DNA from: Nocardia vulneris
GTDB taxonomy: Bacteria; Actinomycetota; Actinomycetes; Mycobacteriales; Mycobacteriaceae
Length of the DNA: 64,000 bases
Reading direction: 5' to 3'
Assembly: GCF_001613425.1 (NCBI RefSeq)
Contig: NZ_BDCI01000004.1
Span: forward strand, 124,001 to 188,000
Shown here: one piece after another, positions 19,915 to 27,975 of the stretch
Position numbering within the stretch: position 1 is the stretch's first letter
Layout of the letters: the number at the start of each line of letters is the position of its first letter
Notes under the pieces: generated by a model
The model's input: only the letters and a program-made list of their open reading frames with translations
Database searches by the model: none
Told to the model about the DNA's origin: nothing
Translations under genes and position numbers: made by a program

Positions 19915-20409
19915 TCAGACGGGGGCGGGCACGGCTTCGTCGTGTGGGACGTGTTGTGGCGGCTGGGTGGGTGGGAGCGGGGCGGAGAGGACGCCGGACT
20001 CGGCGACCGAGAATTCTTGTGGGGGTTGGTCGTCGGTCCAGCGGTCTGCGGACCAGCGGGTTACCTGGGCGGTGCAGCGGGCGAGGTCGGGACCCACTGC
20101 GGTGGCGCGCATTTCCAGGTCGCGGCGCTCTACGCCGTCTCTGCCGCGGTATTCGCGGGAGCGCAGCTGGCCGTGCGCGAGGACAGGGTCACCGCGGTGC
20201 AGTGACACGTCGACGCCCGAAACCAAACGGCGCCAGCAAGACACGGTGAGGAACAACGCGCCGTTGTCCACCCACTCCCCTGTCGCGTGGTCGAGCCTGC
20301 GCGAATTACTCGCCATCCGGAAGGTCAGCATCTGCTCGCCGTTCGGCAGATCCCGCTTCACCGGATTGTTCACGATCGTGCCGATCACGGTCGTATTCGC
20401 CTCGTACAT
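19915..20409 (-). CDS. Single-stranded DNA-binding protein-like (SsbB type)
   Basis: 164-aa OB-fold protein like Rv2478c, the second mycobacterial Ssb. The fold is seen in TTVIGTIVNNPVKRD, LTFRMASNSRRLD and the strand LFLTVSCWRRL. The C-terminus is Pro-rich and lacks the acidic DDDIPF-type tip of replicative Ssb, so a specialised DNA repair or recombination role is likely. The ATG at 20409 has GAAGGGG upstream. Confidence 0.9.
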   Translation of the reverse strand: MYEANTTVIGTIVNNPVKRDLPNGEQMLTFRMASNSRRLDHATGEWVDNGALFLTVSCWRRLVSGVDVSLHRGDPVLAHGQLRSREYRGRDGVERRDLEMRATAVGPDLARCTAQVTRWSADRWTDDQPPQEFSVAESGVLSAPLPPTQPPQHVPHDEAVPAPV

Positions 20410-20809
20410 GGTGACGCCCCTTCGCATTCCGCCCGCTTGCCCGGGAACTTCCGCCCCTTGATGGGATGCCACCAGCGTTGCCGATCCGGATGCCGATCGG
20501 ACGGTGCGAGCCGAGAATGTGCACAACTTTCCCGGATGTGGATATCCGGTGCTTCGCAGGCGATTTCGCGCTCGCGACCGATCTCGCAGCGACCGCCGAT
20601 CCCGCGCTCGCCCAGTCCCGCGCTCACGCCCAACCCCGCGACCACGCCCAATCCCGCAGCGACCGCCGATCCCGCGTTCGCGCCCAATCCCCCGCTCACG
20701 CACGGCCCTGCGACCGCGCCCAATCTCACGCTCGCGACCGACCGGCAGCCGCGCCCGATCCCGCAGCGGCGGCGAGTCCCGCGTCCGCGCCCGACCCCGC
20801 GTTCGTCCC
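20410..20809. repeat. Intergenic low-complexity GC repeat tract
   Basis: No gene is supported. From about 20575 to 20808 the sequence consists of degenerate short units of the type GCGACCGCCGATCCCGCG / GCGCTCACGCCCAA in irregular tandem. It ends at the stop codon of the dehydratase gene. Long open frames on both strands through it are products of the repeat composition. Confidence 0.6.
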
Positions 20810-21763
20810 CTAGAGCGCCGCGAGATCCGTATTCGCCCCGCACAGCACGATAACGGGCCGCTCCCCAGGAGCCGGAACGTACACCCCGCTCTGTACGGCC
20901 GCCAGCGCGACCGCCCCGGCCAGTTCGACCACGATCCGGAATTCACGCCACAGATAGTCGCGCGCGGTGGTGATCGCGTCGTCGGTGACCAACAGCGAAC
21001 GGATCTCGTGCCGACGCGCCACGTCCATCGCGATATCGCCGATCCTGGTGGCGCCCAACGATTCCGCCACGATACTGGACACCGCGATCTCCACCGGCCG
21101 GTTCGCCGCCAGCGCGGCGTGCAAGGTGGGGATGCCTTCCGGTTCGACGCCGATGATCTGCTGGCGCCGGCCGATCGCGGCGGCGATCCCCGCGATCAGC
21201 CCGCCCCCGCCGACCGCCGCCAGCACCGGCGGCCGCCCGCGCACCTGCTCCTCGAGCTCCAATCCGACCACGCCGGCCCCGGCGACGACCGCGGCCAAGT
21301 CGTAAGCATGCAGACGCAATGCCTTGCGTTCCACCGCCAGTTCGGTGGCGTAGTCGAGTGCCTCGGTGTAAGTCGTGCCATGCCAGAGCACTTCGGCGCC
21401 GTGCGACCACATCGCGGCGACCTTGGTGTGCGGCGCCGACTCGGGAACCACCACCGTGCAAGACTTTCCGAGCTGCGCGGCGGCCAAGGCGGCGGCGATG
21501 CCCGCGTTCCCGCCCGAGGCGATCACCACCTGCTCGGCGCAGTCCGGCGCCGCCAGCAACGCGTTGAGGCTGCCGCGAACCTTGAAAGTGCCTCCGTACT
21601 GGAGGTATTCGAGCTTCATCGTGACCGGCACCGGACCGTCCGGCCCGGCCACGGAGGTGTGGAAGACCGGGGTCTTACGGGTGCGTCCGGCCAGCCGCTT
21701 GCGCGCGGCCCGCACATCGGATCGGTGCACACGGTCGATGTGGTCGTGCTCGGGGAAGACCAT
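20810..21763 (-). CDS. PLP-dependent threonine/serine dehydratase-like enzyme
   Basis: 317-aa fold-type II pyridoxal-phosphate enzyme. The Schiff-base lysine lies in GGTFKVRGSLNAL, the cofactor loop in ASGGNAGIAAALAA, and the glycine-rich phosphate loop in AVGGGGLIAGIA. It probably deaminates L-threonine or L-serine, or acts as a serine racemase; the missing ACT domain points away from the biosynthetic, isoleucine-inhibited form. The ATG at 21763 is a provisional start; GTG codons lie just upstream. An operator-like region with three related palindromic sites precedes it. Confidence 0.85.
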   Translation of the reverse strand: MVFPEHDHIDRVHRSDVRAARKRLAGRTRKTPVFHTSVAGPDGPVPVTMKLEYLQYGGTFKVRGSLNALLAAPDCAEQVVIASGGNAGIAAALAAAQLGKSCTVVVPESAPHTKVAAMWSHGAEVLWHGTTYTEALDYATELAVERKALRLHAYDLAAVVAGAGVVGLELEEQVRGRPPVLAAVGGGGLIAGIAAAIGRRQQIIGVEPEGIPTLHAALAANRPVEIAVSSIVAESLGATRIGDIAMDVARRHEIRSLLVTDDAITTARDYLWREFRIVVELAGAVALAAVQSGVYVPAPGERPVIVLCGANTDLAAL

Positions 21764-21833
21764 GGAACGCTCGTTCACAACCACACCTTGACCACATTCG
21801 ACTCGACCACGACTGCACAACCATGTCCGACAG

Positions 21834-21921
21834 CACAGTGTCCGATCGTGCAGCACCGTCCCGCAAGACGGATTTCGCACGATTGCCTTCGCAGGACACT
21901 GTGTCAGTGGAACACACTGTG
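21834..21921 (-). promoter_or_regulatory. Repeated palindromic operator sites
   Basis: CACAGTGTCC (21834-21843) and GGACACTGTG (21894-21903) form a perfect inverted repeat. The second copy is part of the palindrome GACACTGTGTC (21895-21905). A further CACTGTG occurs at 21915-21921. A second pair, ATCGTGC (21845-21851) and GCACGAT (21877-21883), nests inside. Such GACAC-N-GTGTC boxes are typical of TetR-family operators. No TetR gene lies nearby. Confidence 0.55.
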
Positions 21922-21930
21922 CCACTCAAA

Positions 21931-23988
21931 TCACGGTTGTGCCGGATCGCCCGCCGACTTCTGTGGTCCCCGATCACGTTTGGCCAGTTCGGCGAACATC
22001 GCGTTGTGCGCGGCGAGGTCCGCGTCGTGGTCGCGGTCGGCGGCTCGATCGGTGCGTTGCGCCAATCGTTTGTCGCTGCGCGACCATTGGATGAGCAGCG
22101 CGAGCATCACCACGACCAGCGGCACCTCGCCGCTCGCCCACGCCAGGCTGCCGCCGGTGCGTTGATCGCCGAGCAGGTCACCGTTCCAGCCGAGTCCGAG
22201 GCCGCGGTAGAACCAGCCGCCGAGCACCGTGGTCATGCTCATCAGCGCGATCCCGAAGAAGGCGTGGAACGGCAGCGAACCGAACACCATGGCCAGCTTG
22301 GTCAGCGGTTCCACCTGACGCGGTTTCGGATCGATACCGATCACCACCCAGTAGAACAGGTAGCCGCTGAGCAGGAAGTGCAGGTTCATCAGCAGATGCG
22401 CCGCATGAGAATCCGCGAACGTGTCGAAGATTCCGCCGAGGTACAGCGCATAGAACCCGCCGACGAAGATCACCGAGGCCACGATCGGGTGGGTCAGGAA
22501 CCGCGACACCGGATTGTGCACCGCGGCCAGAATCCACTCGCGCGGTCCCGGCGCCCCGCCGCGGCCCGCGGGCGGCAGGGCACGCAAGGCCAGCGTCACC
22601 ACGCCACCGAGCGCGAACAGGATCGGCGCCAGCATGGACAGTGCCATGTGCGCGCCCATGTGCACGCTGAACATCGCGGGCGCGTATCGCCCCACCCCGG
22701 ACGAGGTGGCCAGCAGCAACACCACACAGCCGGACAGCCAGGCGATGGTCCGCCCGATCGGCCAGGCGTCGCCGCGGGCCCGCAACCTGCGCACGCCGAG
22801 CAGATATCCGATCGCGAGGACGATCGCCAACGTGCCGAAGATCAGATCGAAGCGCCAGTCGAACAGCATGCGAGCGACCGTCGGCGGCCCGGCCAGGTTG
22901 TAGCCGAGCTCCACCTCCGCGGGCGTGGGGATGCTGGTCGGCGGCGGTGGCGGCGTCCGGCCGAGGCCCACCGCGAGACCCATGGTCGCGGCGAACACCA
23001 GCACCTCGACTCCGGCGAACCGGATCAGTGCGCCGCGGTCTTTCGGGTCCGCTGCCAGCGCGGGCAGCGCGGCCCGCCGTTGCGCGTACCCGAACAGCCC
23101 GAGCAGCACCAGCGCCACCGCCTTCGCCAGCACCAGCCTGCCGTAGGTGCTGCTGAACAGCTCGTCCCAGGGCACCCGGACCCACGAGTTGATCACCCCG
23201 CTCACCCCGATCGTGGCGAACGCGAAGGTGGCCGTCAGGGAGAAGCGGCGCGCGGCCAGCTCGGTGTGCGCGCCGCCCCGGCGGGCGTGCGCCAGCAGCG
23301 CGAACAGGCCGCCGACCCACACCGCGGCCGAAACCAGGTGCAGGATCAGGCTGTTGGTGGCCACGTCGTGCGCGCCGCCTGAGGAGGAATGGCCGGTCAG
23401 TGCGAGCGGCATCATCGTCGCGATCGCCGCGCCGAACAGCACCGGCGTCCAACCCCAGCGCAACGCGAGCCGGGCGCCGATCGCGACGATCAACGCGAAC
23501 AGCACCGTCGTACGCCACGCGCCCGCCAGTTCGATCTGATCGATCGCCCGCCACAGCCCCACCGGGTCCAGCGTGTCGCGCACCGGTTGTCCGGTGGTGT
23601 CGGACACGGTCAACGGAATCAGCAGCGCCGCACAGCAAGCCCAGAGCAGCGCGAAGTTCGAGGCGCGCCGCACCGCGCGGTAGCCGCCCACGTCGAGCAG
23701 CCCGCTCGCCTGCGGCGGCACCAGGAAGGCGGCGAACAGCAGCGAGCCGACGGTCAACGCCGCGGACAGATCCGCGAGCGCGCGCACCGCGGGCAGCCCG
23801 TAAGTGGTCAACGCGCCGGGATCCGGAATGCCGAGCAAGCTCAGCGCCTGCGCCGCGGACAGGCCCACCACGAGTGCCGCGACCACCGCCGCGATCGCCG
23901 CGGAAAGCGCGATCACCACTGCGTATGTCGCCGCCGGCCGGTTGCCTTCCAGCTCGGGGGAAGCGGACGGGTCCAGCGCAGACGACAT
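21931..23988 (-). CDS. CopD / CtaG fusion membrane protein
   Basis: 685-aa polytopic membrane protein. The N-terminal half matches the CopD copper-resistance domain (about eight helices). The C-terminal half matches Caa3_CtaG, a cytochrome c oxidase assembly domain, including SVHMGAHMALSMLAPI and MNLHFLLSGYLFYW. Rv0102 of M. tuberculosis has the same fusion. It probably moves copper across the membrane for oxidase assembly. The tail after the last helix is charged. The ATG at 23988 starts a short cytoplasmic leader. Confidence 0.9.
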   Translation of the reverse strand: MSSALDPSASPELEGNRPAATYAVVIALSAAIAAVVAALVVGLSAAQALSLLGIPDPGALTTYGLPAVRALADLSAALTVGSLLFAAFLVPPQASGLLDVGGYRAVRRASNFALLWACCAALLIPLTVSDTTGQPVRDTLDPVGLWRAIDQIELAGAWRTTVLFALIVAIGARLALRWGWTPVLFGAAIATMMPLALTGHSSSGGAHDVATNSLILHLVSAAVWVGGLFALLAHARRGGAHTELAARRFSLTATFAFATIGVSGVINSWVRVPWDELFSSTYGRLVLAKAVALVLLGLFGYAQRRAALPALAADPKDRGALIRFAGVEVLVFAATMGLAVGLGRTPPPPPTSIPTPAEVELGYNLAGPPTVARMLFDWRFDLIFGTLAIVLAIGYLLGVRRLRARGDAWPIGRTIAWLSGCVVLLLATSSGVGRYAPAMFSVHMGAHMALSMLAPILFALGGVVTLALRALPPAGRGGAPGPREWILAAVHNPVSRFLTHPIVASVIFVGGFYALYLGGIFDTFADSHAAHLLMNLHFLLSGYLFYWVVIGIDPKPRQVEPLTKLAMVFGSLPFHAFFGIALMSMTTVLGGWFYRGLGLGWNGDLLGDQRTGGSLAWASGEVPLVVVMLALLIQWSRSDKRLAQRTDRAADRDHDADLAAHNAMFAELAKRDRGPQKSAGDPAQP

Positions 23989-24070
23989 ACGACTGAGCGT
24001 AGTTCCAGTGTTATCGCGTGGCCGCGCCGGGTTTGGGCCGATATTGTGGGCTGCGGATCACGGAGGTGTT

Positions 24071-24457
24071 GTGTCGGTCGTGTCGATCGTGTTGATTGCC
24101 TTGGTGGCGTTGTTCTTCGCTGCCATGGGCGTTTTCGGGCTCTTACGGCCCAGCCAACTCGTCGACCCGCTCGGGCTGCTCGCCGACCGCGCGGACGCCC
24201 GCGCCGAGGTGCGGGCGGTCTACGGCGGTTTCGGCATCGCCATCGCGGTGATCCTCGGGTTGGCCGCCGCAGATGTCGGTGACCTCAGATTCGGGGCGTG
24301 CGTGGCGGTGGCCGCCGCGCTCGGCGGCATGGCGTTCGGCCGCGTGTGGTCGTCCGTCGTGGAAAGCCCGTCCGCCTTCTACCCCGTTTGGTTCTACCTG
24401 GTGCTAGAGGTGATCTTGGCCGCGATGCTCGTACTCGCCGTCGCGCTGGACCCTTAG
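24071..24457 (+). CDS. Small four-helix membrane protein, DUF4345-like
   Basis: 128-aa hydrophobic protein with four predicted helices and the pattern GLLRPSQLVDPLGL and EVRAVYGGFGIAIA, which resembles DUF4345. Function unknown. GGAGGT at 24062-24067 serves either GTG 24071 (too close) or in-frame GTG 24080 (a better distance, giving 125 aa). Confidence 0.75.
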   Translation: MSVVSIVLIALVALFFAAMGVFGLLRPSQLVDPLGLLADRADARAEVRAVYGGFGIAIAVILGLAAADVGDLRFGACVAVAAALGGMAFGRVWSSVVESPSAFYPVWFYLVLEVILAAMLVLAVALDP

Positions 24458-24526
24458 CCATCTGGTCGGTCGCTATAATTGGCGCGCTGGACAGCACGGC
24501 CAATGTCGGCCATGGTGGAACCCACT

Positions 24527-24600
24527 GCCTCCGTAGCTCAGTTGGATAGAGCAAGGGCCTTCTAATCCCTAGGTCGCAGGTTCGATTCCTGCCGGGGGCG
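24527..24600 (+). tRNA. tRNA-Arg (TCT)
   Basis: 74-nt cloverleaf: acceptor GCCTCCG/CGGGGGC, D stem GCTC/GAGC, anticodon loop CTTCTAA with TCT at 24561-24563, and T arm GCAGG-TTCGATT-CCTGC. The closing anticodon-stem pair is a C-T mismatch. CCA is not encoded. It reads AGA, a rare codon in such GC-rich genomes. Confidence 0.96.
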
Positions 24601-25203
24601 CACAACCCAGCACGGGCCATATGGCAGATATGGTGCCCTACCAGGGCATTTTCCTCCCATGAGGAACTCGCCACATGGCCCGTTCTGGGGCCTTATGGCG
24701 TCCGTCGTGGAGAGTATGTGGAGAGCCGTAATGGCAGGTCACGACTCATAGGTAGCTGGTAGGCCCTATCACCCCGGTTGGATTCGGCCGCCGTGCGACG
24801 GTGACTGCAAGGTCCCTGTCTCCCTACCCAGACCACTTCGGGGACAAACCTCGGCAACCCCACTTCGGCGTGTCTTCAACTCGACACGCCGATGGGTTTT
24901 GCGCACAGCTTCCAGCCAGCAATCCAAAACGGCATCACGGGTTCCTACGGCTCGAGACAAGTGTCACGTCCTGGTCGTCATCGGTAGAGGTTCGTGCATC
25001 TCCACTACGCCCGGTCGGGTCCTTGATCGCAGACACGGTCAACTGCCAATGACGTTGCTGCGGATTGACCCCGACATTCGATGGCCGATACTGTCGGACC
25101 GCCGGGTCATGATCACGGCGCGATCGACGGGGGGACACGTGATGACTGCCATTGGCACGACCCACCTCAGAGCTGCCTGCAACGCTTCAGCCAAGGGGCG
25201 ATG
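24601..25203. other. Gene-free region downstream of tRNA-Arg
   Basis: About 600 bp without a convincing gene, RNA or recombinase. It holds one terminator-like hairpin at 24856-24900. No second copy of the tRNA 3' end was found that would mark an attachment site. The GC content falls here and stays low through the next five genes. Confidence 0.5.
24856..24900 (+). terminator. Intrinsic terminator
   Basis: Stem CGGCGTGTC (24866-24874) / GACACGCCG (24883-24891) with an 8-nt loop, flanked by outer pairing AACCC / GGGTT and ending in TTTT (24897-24900). It is one of the few hairpins here with a T-run. Confidence 0.8.
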
Positions 25204-25722
25204 ATGGCTGCCCAGGGCTACTACAACCATTACGACGACCCTGACGAATTCTGGGACGACGCACCGCTCGAGGTCTCCCGCCGCCCGTCGGCGGAGGTTC
25301 CCGTATCCCGTAACGTCGGCGCATCCATCGGCGAGGCCCCCGAGAGTGACGTCAGGTCCGTTCATGCCCAACCCCCGTCTCAACCGCGGGTGCCCAACGA
25401 CGATGTCGCCGCTCAACAGGAGCAGTTCGAGCGTCAACGCGATATCGCCCGAGGTCGTATCGACGCGGTGATGGCGAGTGTCGGTTCGATGCTGTTCACC
25501 GGGGCGTCGTCCGATCGGGCCGCGGTCGCGAGTGTCTCGAGCTCCGGTGATGTCGTCGACATCCGACTGGCAAGGGGCTTCGGAGATTTGACGCGTCCGA
25601 GCTGGGTGGTCGCCGATGACGTCAACTCTGTTGCCACCGCCATCGTCGAGGCGGTCAATGCCGCGCGGTTCAGCAGAGCCGAAACGGTCGCCGACCGATT
25701 GGCCGGCGAATTCGCTCGCTGA
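25204..25722 (+). CDS. YbaB-like protein of a type VII secretion-type cassette
   Basis: 172-aa protein with an acidic, tyrosine-rich start (YYNHYDDPDEFWDD), a disordered middle and a C-terminal part (about residues 75-172) resembling YbaB/EbfC-type small proteins, with RGRIDAVMASVG and VVDIRLARGFGDL. In Nocardia such proteins often precede WXG100-type genes. The ATG at 25204 was chosen over 25201 because AAGGGG then lies at a suitable distance. Role unknown. First gene of a five-gene unit. Confidence 0.6.
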   Translation: MAAQGYYNHYDDPDEFWDDAPLEVSRRPSAEVPVSRNVGASIGEAPESDVRSVHAQPPSQPRVPNDDVAAQQEQFERQRDIARGRIDAVMASVGSMLFTGASSDRAAVASVSSSGDVVDIRLARGFGDLTRPSWVVADDVNSVATAIVEAVNAARFSRAETVADRLAGEFAR

Positions 25723-25752
25723 CGTGGGAACGCGAAACAACCGAGGATATGC

Positions 25753-26079
25753 ATGTCGGATTTCGATAGCTTGTACCACTTGACGCAGGAGAGGAACAAA
25801 GAGTGGCGTGACCTCATGGCGGACGTCAACTCCGGACGGTTTTACGCGAAGCGCGCGGCGCAAATCCGCGAAGTGCCGATTGTCGACGATTGTTCCGGAG
25901 CGACGTACGGATTCCTGATCGTCGATGGAAACGGCACGATCAGGTCGATGGACCTCGATCCAGAGGAGGTCGCTCGATCGAACGAGGGCGACGTACTGAA
26001 AGCGATCTCCGCCGCGATGAACTCGTCGGCCACTCGATCGCACCAAGGTTCCTACCAGGGAGTGGGTAAGAATGTCTGA
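25753..26079 (+). CDS. YbaB-like small protein
   Basis: 108-aa soluble protein. The central strands and loop FLIVDGNGTIRSMDLDPEEV and the following helix resemble YbaB/EbfC nucleoid-associated proteins, which dimerise and bind DNA; here the family is often found beside type VII secretion substrates. It overlaps the next gene by 8 bp. The codon use is noticeably less GC-rich than in flanking chromosomal genes. Confidence 0.6.
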   Translation: MSDFDSLYHLTQERNKEWRDLMADVNSGRFYAKRAAQIREVPIVDDCSGATYGFLIVDGNGTIRSMDLDPEEVARSNEGDVLKAISAAMNSSATRSHQGSYQGVGKNV

Positions 26080-26395
26080 CCAGGATTTCCATGTGGTTCC
26101 CGAGGCGCTGAAGCTGGAAGCTGAAGAAATCCGGCAGACTTCAGGTCATTGGGATGCCGCGAAGAAGAAGATCCTCGAAACTCCGATGGATCTCCATGCG
26201 CTCGGGTCTTATGGCAAAGACAATGCCGCCAAGTTCAATCTCGCAACGACCTATCTGACCGCGAAGCTCCGCGAAGGGGCCACCTCGATCCAGTCCGCCG
26301 CGGACGGATTGAAAACATGCGCTACACATTTCGAGAACCTGGACGCCGACTACTACCGTCAGTTCGGCTACATCGACGCGCAGTTGGGGTACTGA
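26072..26395 (+). CDS. EspC/Esx-like small helical protein
   Basis: 107-aa protein with a helix-turn-helix-hairpin character, starting MSDQDFHVVPEALKLEAEEI, which resembles EspC/DUF2580-type ESX substrates. It lacks a WXG motif. The C-terminal helix pair (about residues 55-100) would form the usual four-helix bundle with a partner, probably the product of the next gene. It starts inside the preceding gene and ends 3 bp before the next. Confidence 0.65.
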   Translation: MSDQDFHVVPEALKLEAEEIRQTSGHWDAAKKKILETPMDLHALGSYGKDNAAKFNLATTYLTAKLREGATSIQSAADGLKTCATHFENLDADYYRQFGYIDAQLGY

Positions 26396-26398
26396 TCC

Positions 26399-27181
26399 GT
26401 GGGCGATACCAAAGGTTTCGCCATCCCGGCGGAGCGAAACCCCAATGGCCTGCCTGCTGAACTCGTGTTCCCCTGGGATCAGGCAGCTTACGTGGTCACT
26501 TGGGCCGAACACCTCGGCGTCGACGAGCCCGTCCGCGATCGAATGAGCGTCCTGCAGAAAATGCTCGGGGACCCCAGCAAAGTGTCGTCCGTCCTGGCGG
26601 CCTGGCAGCAGGCGGTCACCGAACTCACGAAAGCGGTCGATGGCAGCAACGACGGCATGGGTCTGGCGACAGCGAACGAAAACCTGAAAGCTCGCTGGGC
26701 AGGCACTGCACGGGATGCCGCTGTCGACTACGTGGATCGGCTCGCTACATCCACGCGCTCGAACAATGGCCACATCGCGCAAATCGCCACATATTTGAAC
26801 GATCTCGGCGCCTATGTGACGACCGCATATACCAACGCCACGTCGAATGTGCAGAGTACCGCGGCAAGCCTTGCACAGTACGAGGCTGCGCGTAAGAAAG
26901 CGCAAACCAACGCCTTGATCGTGATCTTCACCGGCGGCGCGGGCGGCACCGACAGCTACCAGAGCGCCGCACTGGAATTCGTGGACCGGTTCATGACCGA
27001 CACGAAATCGTTACTGGATAATCTCAGCAAATATATGGTCGATACCGGCGGGAAAATCGACGATGTCATCACCAAGATCAACCAGGTAGAAGTCCCCGCA
27101 GCGATAGCGCCAGCCGCATTGACCGTTCCTGGATGGCAACCACGTAACCCGACCGGACCGGGTTGGGGGACGCCGTCATGA
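26399..27181 (+). CDS. WXG100-superfamily-like protein, long form
   Basis: 260-aa mostly helical protein starting at GTG. The segment ARWAGTARDAAVDYVDRL (about residues 97-115) carries a W-x-G turn between helices, as in Esx/PPE-type substrates, and long coiled helices follow. The C-terminal 20 residues are Pro/Gly-rich. It probably pairs with the EspC-like product. Its TGA overlaps the ATG of the lipoprotein gene. No toxin domain is apparent. Confidence 0.65.
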   Translation: MGDTKGFAIPAERNPNGLPAELVFPWDQAAYVVTWAEHLGVDEPVRDRMSVLQKMLGDPSKVSSVLAAWQQAVTELTKAVDGSNDGMGLATANENLKARWAGTARDAAVDYVDRLATSTRSNNGHIAQIATYLNDLGAYVTTAYTNATSNVQSTAASLAQYEAARKKAQTNALIVIFTGGAGGTDSYQSAALEFVDRFMTDTKSLLDNLSKYMVDTGGKIDDVITKINQVEVPAAIAPAALTVPGWQPRNPTGPGWGTPS

Positions 27182-27819
27182 AGAACATCGGAACTGTGAC
27201 GATGGGCATCGTCTTGGCCTCGCTCGCACTGACCGGCTGCGAGGAGAAAACACCCGACTCCGCCCCTCCGTTCAGCACTCCGCCCACCGACTGCCTCGAA
27301 GTCCAGGCAGTCACGAAGGACGCGGTGTCGAGCTATGCGGGTGAACTCTACGATCCGAAATCCGAATTCCGTCCCGAGCAGCCGCAGAAAGAGTCCGCGA
27401 CTGTCTTGACCTGCTACGGCGCCTTCGTGAACAACGCGTCCCACAGGGATGGCGCCGACGCAACAGGAATCCGCGCTGCCACCGTTTTCATCGCGATCAC
27501 CGTCAACCAGCCCGGCTCCTGGGGGGACAAGGATCCGGTCAACGAGACCGAGCGCAGCTTCATCAGCTATCGGGACCAGCATTCCCCCGCGGTAAAGATC
27601 GTGAACGGTATCGGTGACGACGCTTACTCATTCCACGAGATCTCGTCCACCGACGCCGCGGCCGAGACCGATTTCCGCGTCGCCAACGCCACCGTGCACA
27701 TCCGCCTGAACCGAACGTTCGCCGGCCCGTCCACGCCCGAGCAAGGGCCCGCTGTCGAGCGTCACGCATTGGAGGTGGCCCGCGCTTTGGCAGGGGGCTT
27801 CGACAGAGTCATGAAATAG
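27178..27819 (+). CDS. Lipoprotein of the cassette, DUF3558-like
   Basis: 213-aa predicted lipoprotein. The signal peptide ends in the lipobox LTGC (Cys at about residue 21), and a short Pro/Ser linker follows. The body shows alternating strands, with CLEVQAVTKD and CYGAF cysteines that could form a disulphide, resembling DUF3558-like Nocardia lipoproteins. It is translationally coupled to the upstream gene (ATGA), so an envelope role together with the secreted-type proteins is likely. No enzymatic motif was seen. Confidence 0.75.
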   Translation: MKNIGTVTMGIVLASLALTGCEEKTPDSAPPFSTPPTDCLEVQAVTKDAVSSYAGELYDPKSEFRPEQPQKESATVLTCYGAFVNNASHRDGADATGIRAATVFIAITVNQPGSWGDKDPVNETERSFISYRDQHSPAVKIVNGIGDDAYSFHEISSTDAAAETDFRVANATVHIRLNRTFAGPSTPEQGPAVERHALEVARALAGGFDRVMK

Positions 27820-27975
27820 GTCAGCACTGCCGTACCTATCCGTTCGATCGCGGCGACCTCAACGCCCGAGTTCAGCTCCGGTCGGGTTCGGACCCCCGAT
27901 AGGTGTGGCAGTGGCTGTGGCTAGAGGCTGCGGACAAGGCGTTTCATCACAAGCACTGGTCGAACAGTTCCGGGT

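Noticed and set aside
24601..25203. Phage integrase remnant downstream of tRNA-Arg
   Set aside because: No recombinase motif in any frame and no duplicated tRNA end.
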